Shown: in pieces, positions 58,804 through 64,000 of the stretch
How positions within the stretch are numbered: the first letter of the stretch is position 1
Layout: every line of letters starts with the position of its first letter
NCBI RefSeq assembly: GCF_004522215.1
Contig: NZ_SDLR01000009.1
Location: 62,279 to 126,278 of the forward strand
Length of the DNA stretch: 64,000 bases
Direction of reading: 5' to 3'
Origin: Ammoniphilus sp. YIM 78166
Lineage (GTDB): Bacteria > Bacillota > Bacilli > Aneurinibacillales > RAOX-1
Notes under the pieces: model-generated
Seen by the model: the letters and a program-made list of their open reading frames with translations, nothing else
Told to the model about the DNA's origin: nothing
The model's database searches: none
Made by a program: the position numbers and the translations under genes

Positions 58804-59024
58804 ATTTCTTCCATCCACCCTCTCCAAACCTGTATAGTTTCCTCAGCCAGTTTCTCATCAATTACTTGGATCGCTTCCCCTGCATGAACCAGTACATAAT
58901 CACCTGGCTCTACTTGCTCTAAAAGGGCAATGCCAACTACGATTTGCGTCCCGAAGTACTCGACCTCCGCTCTTAATACGGAGGGATCCACTTCAAGAAC
59001 TTTAGCTGGTACCGATAGACACAT
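58800..59024 (-). CDS. hypC: Hydrogenase maturation chaperone HypC
   Basis: A 74-residue OB-fold chaperone with the functional Cys2 (MCLSVPAKV) and GDYVLVHAGEAIQ. It binds HypD and the large-subunit precursor. Its start lies 22 bases inside the hypF end. Confidence 0.94.
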   Translation of the reverse strand: MCLSVPAKVLEVDPSVLRAEVEYFGTQIVVGIALLEQVEPGDYVLVHAGEAIQVIDEKLAEETIQVWRGWMEEI

Positions 59025-61362
59025 CCTGATGCCACCTCCATAAAGCGGAAACGGCTTGCCCTAAGGCAATCCCGCCATCTCCTGCAGGTACTTGTTGAGG
59101 CGTATATACCTGAAACCCTTCAGCCACTAGCAATCGCTTGGCATAACTGAGAAGGTAACGGTTATTCCACACGCCTCCGCTTAAAACCACCTTTTCACAG
59201 CCTGTTTCTTCTCGAGCGAACTTCGATCCTTCCAAAACCATTTCCGCAACGGTATGATGAAATTTTCGCGCCATCGTTACAATAGGAACCCGTCCATCCA
59301 AATCACTGATCAGTTCTTGAACGAAAGGACGGATTAAAAATTGCCTTTTTTCTAAAACGAAGGAATAACGTTCTTCCTTTGTACCAGGCTCATTCCCGTC
59401 TGCTTTTTCGCCTAATAAAATGGCGGCTTCCCCTTCATAGGAACTCTCTTGACACAGCCCCAACAGGGCGGAAACCGCATCAAATAATCGTCCCGCACTT
59501 GTTGTCCAAGGGGCAGGAATCCGCCCTTGTAATTGGGCTAGGACAAGAGGGACTTTTTCTTTGTATGATGGAAATTGTGTTTCTGCCCACGTTCTCGTTA
59601 GATTGGAATCTTGAACCCAGATGTAATAGAGTGAAACGGCTTGAATCCACGGCAGCCTGATCGCTGCTTCCCCTCCGGGCAACGGGACGGGCTGCAAGGA
59701 ACAGATACGATGAAAGTCAACGTAATTCCCCGCTACTATTTCAAACCCCCATAGCGTTCCATCTCTTCCATACCCTGTTCCATCTAAGATGCACCCAATA
59801 ACAGGGGTGTCTAGCCCATGCTCTGCCATACAAGCTGCCATATGGGCATGGTGATGATAGACGGGGACAAATGTCGCTTCAGGTCTTGTCTCCCTCATTA
59901 CCTTGGATATTTGATACTTGGGGTGGGGATCGTAGGCAATGATGCGAGGAGGCGTGCCCAGAAGCTGAGTCATATGCTGGAGCCCTTCTTTCCACGATGT
60001 AACCTGCTCCACCTGATCCATATCTCCAATATGTGGACTGAACACCGCTTGTTGCTGTTGGACAAGGCAAAAGGCATTTTTCATCTCCGCCCCCACGCCA
60101 AGAATGGCTGGAACTTTACCAACTCCCTGAGGTATTGGTATAGTGATAGATTCTGGTACATATCCGCGAGAACGTCGAATAACCTGGATCTCTCCCTCGA
60201 TCACTTGAACCACGGAATCTTCTACACGAGTCACAATTTCCCGAGGGTGGTGCACAAACAGACCGGCAACAGCCCGCAACTCGCTAAGAGCTTGTTCAGT
60301 GGTTTTCGCAATAGGATGCCCATGCTTATTGCCACTTGTAGCCACAAGAAAAGGAAAGGATTCGGTAAACAACAAGTAATGAAGGGGCGTATATGGTAGC
60401 ATGACCCCTACCCGAGAATATCCTTTTGCTAGATTCTCAAGAGGGAAAGATTCCTCAAAAGAAGGCCTGGGCTTTAGAAGGACAATCGAGCCTCTCCTAT
60501 CCTCAAGCAGGGCTTTCTCCGTGGGGCTAACATAATAATACTTTTCTACCATCAATAGATCCCTCGCCATAAGAGCAAATGGCTTGCGGACCCTCCGCTT
60601 GCGAATTCTAAGCTTTTCGATCACGGAAGGCTGGGCCGCATCGCAGATGAGATGAAATCCCCCCAGCCCTTTCACTGCAACGATCTCTCCATCCAAAAGG
60701 GCTTGCTCGGTGACCATTCTCCAGTCTCCTATGATTCTCGTACTCTCATCACGACTTACTTCCACTGAGGGTCCGCAAGCAGAGCAAGCCAAGGTTTGTG
60801 CATGAAAACGCCGCTCAGCGTGATCCTGATAATCCGATTCACATAAGGGACAAAGCAAGAAATCATGCATCGTGGTATGGGCACGGTCATACGGCAACTT
60901 ACGAATAATGGAATATCGCGGGCCGCAATCGGTACAGCTAATAAAAGGATAATTGTATAGGCGATGCTGAGGATCTTTTAATTCTGAAAGACAGGACCTA
61001 CATATGGATAAGTCCGGAGGGAATACAAATCCAGCAGACCCCTCCGTCTTGCTATCGCGTATGGAAAATTCATTGTAACCTATCGGTGCTAATGTCATTT
61101 CGCTAATGGTATGGATGACAGCCGGTTCTTTGATTTCGCTTCGCAGCGCTTGCGTAAATTTCAAGATCTGGCTAGGCTCCCCTTCAATTTCAATGGACAC
61201 GGTGCCCATTTCATTGCAAACATACCCCTTCAATTGAAAGGATTCGGCAAGACGGTAAATAAACGGACGAAAGCCTACACCTTGAACAATGCCCGTTATG
61301 TCAATTCTCTTCCGTTCGCTTTCTTGATTTTGGCTTGTTGATTCTGAAGCCAGTGAATCCAT
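59002..61362 (-). CDS. hypF: Carbamoyltransferase HypF
   Basis: A 786-residue maturation enzyme with four parts in order. The acylphosphatase domain has GIVQGVGFRPFIYRLA. The double zinc finger has CRSC, CTDCGPR, CPLC and CSACG. The YrdC-like domain has AVKGLGGFHLICDA, and the Kae1-like domain has VYHHHAHMAACMAEH and DGTGYGRDGTLWG. It turns carbamoyl phosphate into the cyanide precursor for HypE. The start has GGGAGGG ahead and lies 67 bases inside hypB, giving strong coupling. Confidence 0.94.
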   Translation of the reverse strand: MDSLASESTSQNQESERKRIDITGIVQGVGFRPFIYRLAESFQLKGYVCNEMGTVSIEIEGEPSQILKFTQALRSEIKEPAVIHTISEMTLAPIGYNEFSIRDSKTEGSAGFVFPPDLSICRSCLSELKDPQHRLYNYPFISCTDCGPRYSIIRKLPYDRAHTTMHDFLLCPLCESDYQDHAERRFHAQTLACSACGPSVEVSRDESTRIIGDWRMVTEQALLDGEIVAVKGLGGFHLICDAAQPSVIEKLRIRKRRVRKPFALMARDLLMVEKYYYVSPTEKALLEDRRGSIVLLKPRPSFEESFPLENLAKGYSRVGVMLPYTPLHYLLFTESFPFLVATSGNKHGHPIAKTTEQALSELRAVAGLFVHHPREIVTRVEDSVVQVIEGEIQVIRRSRGYVPESITIPIPQGVGKVPAILGVGAEMKNAFCLVQQQQAVFSPHIGDMDQVEQVTSWKEGLQHMTQLLGTPPRIIAYDPHPKYQISKVMRETRPEATFVPVYHHHAHMAACMAEHGLDTPVIGCILDGTGYGRDGTLWGFEIVAGNYVDFHRICSLQPVPLPGGEAAIRLPWIQAVSLYYIWVQDSNLTRTWAETQFPSYKEKVPLVLAQLQGRIPAPWTTSAGRLFDAVSALLGLCQESSYEGEAAILLGEKADGNEPGTKEERYSFVLEKRQFLIRPFVQELISDLDGRVPIVTMARKFHHTVAEMVLEGSKFAREETGCEKVVLSGGVWNNRYLLSYAKRLLVAEGFQVYTPQQVPAGDGGIALGQAVSALWRWHQDVSIGTS

Positions 61363-61976
61363 TGGTCCATTCCCTCCCCCTTTAGTGCCGAAACCAAAAA
61401 AGTAGCGACATTGGGATTGATTTCTTTCAAGGATTGATGAAACTGTTTCAGATCAAACGGGACATAGGGAAGCAAATCGACTTTATTGAGGATCACCGCA
61501 TCTGAGCTTTGAAAAACGGAAGGATATTTCACAATTTTATCCGTACCCTCTGGTGTGCTTAAAAGGGTGACCCGAAGATGCTCTCCCAAATCAAAGTCTG
61601 CAGGGCAAACCAGATTTCCTACATTTTCGATGACGACAAGATCCAACTCACTCAAATCAAAGGTTGGCAATACTGAAGAAATCATGCTCGAAGTCAGATG
61701 ACAAGCCCCATGGGTGTTGATCTGAATCACCTCTACCCCGCAGGAAGCGATTCTCTCAGCGTCCAATGAAGTAGCCAAATCTCCTTCGATCACAGCCATC
61801 CTCCATTGGGCTTTCAGACACTGGATCGTCCGTTCTAGAAACGTCGTCTTCCCAGAACCAGGCGAACTCATGACATTGATCGTCAAGAGGGAGTGTTGAA
61901 CAAACAGCATTCGATTGTGATTGGCTTGTACTTGGTTTCCATGCAAGACATCCTTATTCAGCATGACTCTCTTCAT
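61296..61976 (-). CDS. hypB: Hydrogenase nickel incorporation GTPase HypB
   Basis: A 226-residue SIMIBI GTPase. The P-loop is SSPGSGKTTFLE, then VIEGDLATSLDAERI, and the nickel/zinc dimer site lies in INTHGACHL. The N-terminus has no His-rich nickel store. It normally receives Ni from HypA, whose partner domain is altered here. Confidence 0.93.
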   Translation of the reverse strand: MKRVMLNKDVLHGNQVQANHNRMLFVQHSLLTINVMSSPGSGKTTFLERTIQCLKAQWRMAVIEGDLATSLDAERIASCGVEVIQINTHGACHLTSSMISSVLPTFDLSELDLVVIENVGNLVCPADFDLGEHLRVTLLSTPEGTDKIVKYPSVFQSSDAVILNKVDLLPYVPFDLKQFHQSLKEINPNVATFLVSALKGEGMDQWIHWLQNQQAKIKKANGRELT

Positions 61977-61981
61977 CCGCC

Positions 61982-62224
61982 CTATTCTCCTTCAATATAT
62001 TCGATATAGAAATCAAACCCTTCCCTTTCTTCCATTTCTAAAACCGCTTCCCTTGAAAGAGGCTCCCTTCTCAACTGATCAAAGGCGAATGTTAACGTTT
62101 CAAAATGCACCATTCTATGCGAACCTATAATTAATTTGACTTTATCCACCTGTTTGAGTTGATGTTCTCGAACCTGGTCGTCAATAATTGACAAAATACT
62201 AGCAATTAAACTAAATTCATGCAT
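61982..62224 (-). CDS. hypA: HypA, short form lacking the zinc domain
   Basis: An 80-residue HypA with the essential N-terminal MHEFSLIASIL and the helix TLTFAFDQLRREPLSREAVL. The usual zinc ribbon (two CxxC pairs, about 35 residues) is missing between EMEEREG and the C-terminal FDFYIEYIEGE. Both flanks are in register, so this is a neat deletion rather than a frameshift. The Ni-binding first His remains. First gene of the hydrogenase operon. Confidence 0.85.
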   Translation of the reverse strand: MHEFSLIASILSIIDDQVREHQLKQVDKVKLIIGSHRMVHFETLTFAFDQLRREPLSREAVLEMEEREGFDFYIEYIEGE

Positions 62225-62255
62225 GTTAATTTATATTCGTTTCATAGGGGAATAT

Positions 62256-62299
62256 TCGTAGAAAAAAAGAAACCACCATACTCGAAAATAGAGCATGGT
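62256..62299 (-). terminator. Terminator of the cupin gene
   Basis: CCACCATGCTC pairs with GAGTATGGTGG and is followed on the minus strand by TTTCTTTTTTT. It separates the cupin gene from the hydrogenase operon. Confidence 0.8.
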
Positions 62300-62318
62300 G
62301 GAATTAATTCTATTCGTT

Positions 62319-62873
62319 TTATTCAGCGGCCATGGCATCTGCTTTTGTTTTATGAACAGTACCATGCGGATGCTGAGGAGGCGCATAAATCGAGTAAAGT
62401 TTAAGTGGTAACTTATCCGTATTGATAAGATTATGCCATGTTCCAGCAGGAATTACGAATGCAAAATCATCATGGACTCTAGCTTGAAAATCTAAGTTAT
62501 TTTTGCTTTTACCCATCCGAACAACTCCCTGACCTTGTTCAATTCGGATGAATTGATCAAGGTCAGGATGGATCTCTAGGCCGATATCTTCTCCAACAGG
62601 GATACTCATCAAGGTAACCTGCAAATGATTTCCCGTCCATAAGGCTGTACGGAAGTTGGTGTTTTGTTTAGTAGCTTCATTAATATTGATGACCAATGGA
62701 TTTGGTCCGTAATCTTTCAATACATTTCTTCCATAAAGGTTCGAGTCGTTATACCAGTCCCAATTGCGATTGTAGTAATGGTAATAATTATTACCCCAAT
62801 CGTTGTTATTCCAATAGTTGTGCATAGGATTATACCACTGATTGTAATAACCTAATGTGCCGTACAAATTCAT
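62319..62873 (-). CDS. Cupin-domain protein with Asn/Tyr/Trp-rich N-terminus
   Basis: A 184-residue protein. Residues 1-45 are rich in Asn, Tyr and Trp (YNPMHNYWNNNDWGNNYYHY), and residues 60-180 are a cupin with the metal motif VGEDIGLEIHPDLDQFIRIE and the second motif PAGTWHNLINT. The low-complexity N-terminus is reminiscent of coat-type proteins of spore formers. The enzyme or binding role is unknown. Confidence 0.8.
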   Translation of the reverse strand: MNLYGTLGYYNQWYNPMHNYWNNNDWGNNYYHYYNRNWDWYNDSNLYGRNVLKDYGPNPLVININEATKQNTNFRTALWTGNHLQVTLMSIPVGEDIGLEIHPDLDQFIRIEQGQGVVRMGKSKNNLDFQARVHDDFAFVIPAGTWHNLINTDKLPLKLYSIYAPPQHPHGTVHKTKADAMAAE

Positions 62874-63102
62874 TCTTCTCCTCCCAAGGTTTCTTTATTT
62901 TATTTTTATACTATGCAGTTGCCTATGTGGAGGAAATCAAAAGGAACTATAATGGGCTTTAGTGCAATAACTTAAACGCATTTTGCTGACAAAATAACAA
63001 AAGATATAGAAAATCTGCGAAAATTCGGAGGACAAAATGAAAACAGAACATAACGCTCTACTTTCTTCTAGAATTAGCTGTCGCTGTACGAATAAAGTGA
63101 CG

Positions 63103-63432
63103 TTATTCAGTGATGTCCCACTGTGGATTCCACACAACTTCCCATAAATGACCATCAGGGTCTTGGAAATAGTCTGAGTACACACCCCAAAAAGTATCAT
63201 TAGCCTCAACCGTTATTGTAGCACCAGCCTTTTTAGCCTGCTCCATTACCTTATCAACTTCACCTTTGCTACCTACATTGTGTCCTATGGTAAACTCCGT
63301 TGGACTTGGTTCTGTCTGAGCAAGCTTTGTATCATGGGCGATGCTCATACGATTCCAAAATGCGAACTTTAAACCAGCCTGTAAGTCAAAAATCAACTGC
63401 ACCATGTTCATATTCTTTACCAATGATTCCAT
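63103..63432 (-). pseudogene. VOC/glyoxalase-like protein, N-terminally truncated
   Basis: A 109-residue frame whose last 90 residues are a VOC domain C-terminal half (SPTEFTIGHNVGSKGEVDKV, FWGVYSDYFQDPDGHLWEVV). The first beta-alpha-beta motif is absent. The residues before it (LIFDLQAGLKFAFWNRMSIA) still align with the middle of the family, so about 50 residues are lost. The preceding bases belong to a broken metallo-beta-lactamase gene. Confidence 0.75.
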
Positions 63433-63444
63433 CTGTCACTAACC

Positions 63445-64000
63445 CTAATCCATCTCGATAAAGTGTACAGCTTCTACGGGTGTCATATGGACCCAAGACC
63501 ATCGTCGATCATATTGACCGCCATCTAGTATAGTGATATCAAAAGGTCCGTATTTTTCTCCAATTTCTTTAAAATGCTGATCATAACCCCCACTCCGCTG
63601 ATATAGAATCGGGTATTCTTTTCGAGAATGACCCAACCACCCCATAAGGTTGTATCCCGATTAAAAGGCCCTTCTTCCAGAAAAGTGTTTCGATGGAGTC
63701 AAGGCCACGGTTAAACCTTGAAATTCCGTTTCATCCCACCAATTCAGTTCTGTTATTTTTGCATTGGGAACTCCCCATCGAATCAAGTGGTTACTCACTC
63801 CGAGTGGAACGAAGAAATGGCCGACCTTGTCCTTCAGCTTTTGAATGGTTGGATAATCTATGTGATCATACTGATCATGGGTAATCAAGACGGCATCAAT
63901 AGGCGGCATTTCGTCAATCACATGCAATAGATCTCCCGTATAGCGTTTGCTTCCGGCAAATGAAACGGGTGAAGCAATGGGTCCTAGCATGGGGTCTACG
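63445..64000 (-). pseudogene. Metallo-beta-lactamase-fold hydrolase (NAPE-PLD/UlaG type), broken and cut by the window edge
   Basis: Pieces in order: DPMLGPIASPVSFAGSKRY, then LITHDQYDHIDYPTIQKL with the metal HxxxDH, then PSKHFSGR in one frame; FNRDTTLWGGWVILEKNT in the second; and GGYDQHFKEIGEKYGPFD, then WSWVHMTPVEAVH in the third. Two indels break the gene and the C-terminal quarter is missing. The frame runs off the window end, so the true start lies beyond 64000. Confidence 0.75.

Noticed and set aside
1..64000. CRISPR array, phage island or riboswitch
   Set aside because: No regularly spaced repeats, no phage structural genes, and no T-box or known riboswitch consensus was seen in the longer leaders.

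Overview
The window looks like the chromosome of an aerobic, spore-forming Firmicute of the Bacillales type. The reasons are moderate-to-low GC, strong AGGAGG-type ribosome binding sites, Bacillus-type ResA/CcdA, CBO0543, DUF3231 and YczE proteins, and tight ATGA-overlapping operons. The species cannot be named from the sequence. Most genes are on the minus strand and fall into catabolic and redox islands separated by decayed genes.

1-7.4 kb is a mosaic: a YczE-type membrane protein, a LarA-family Ni enzyme, a RelE-type toxin remnant, a complete IS4-like element with a 7-bp target duplication and a frameshifted transposase, an aldo/keto reductase, a NagA remnant, a HEPN protein with a headless nucleotidyltransferase partner, and lspA. 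Two dispersed repeats (31 and 81 bp) occur here.

7.4-18.1 kb is a catabolic operon with a BCCT transporter and a GntR regulator. It matches the trigonelline (N-methylnicotinate) ring-opening pathway known from Acinetobacter baylyi (TgnA-E): luciferase-like FMNH2 monooxygenase, FMN reductase, MFMBL-type aldehyde dehydrogenase, alpha/beta hydrolase and a succinate-semialdehyde-type dehydrogenase. Added to it are a RibB/riboflavin-kinase fusion, an AA_synth protein, a YciI protein and a CMD protein. A TTGCATG-TAC-CATGCAA palindrome or its half sites lies in all three promoters. 18.1-20.6 kb holds a decayed ornithine cyclodeaminase, a nucleotidyltransferase toxin/antitoxin pair and a scrap joining riboflavin kinase to hydroxyacid dehydrogenase.

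20.6-29.8 kb is an aromatic-acid island. It encodes a Rieske dioxygenase alpha/beta pair, an extradiol (VOC) dioxygenase, an ACMSD-like amidohydrolase and a BenE transporter, divergent from a LysR regulator, an MFS transporter and a 3-hydroxyacyl-CoA dehydrogenase. A tRNA-Ala-like sequence with four stem mismatches follows.

30-42.5 kb holds miscellaneous genes and a thiol-redox operon (CcdA, ResA, two-component system, thioredoxin/GerMN-like protein), then TrxB, a methyltransferase, two DUF302 paralogues and an MFS protein.

42.5-52.8 kb is the most unusual part. It is a CstR-controlled persulfide/sulfane-sulfur relay with four rhodanese-type proteins or fusions per arm, TusA, DsrE-like, TusA-rhodanese, rhodanese-metallo-beta-lactamase and TauE/SafE proteins, and its core module is present twice. 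Two small genes in it read through an in-frame UGA. Each UGA is followed, at the same distance, by a hairpin with the same TGGA loop. I interpret both as selenoproteins of an IscA/HesB-like type, the second very divergent. Seven ATACC-TA-GGTAT operators mark the first arm.

53-62.2 kb is one compact operon for a cytosolic NiFe uptake-type hydrogenase (hypABFCDE, small and large subunits, protease). It also encodes a cytochrome-b5-domain protein, an unknown 87-aa protein and a HypA lacking its zinc domain. The window ends with a cupin protein and decayed VOC and metallo-beta-lactamase genes.
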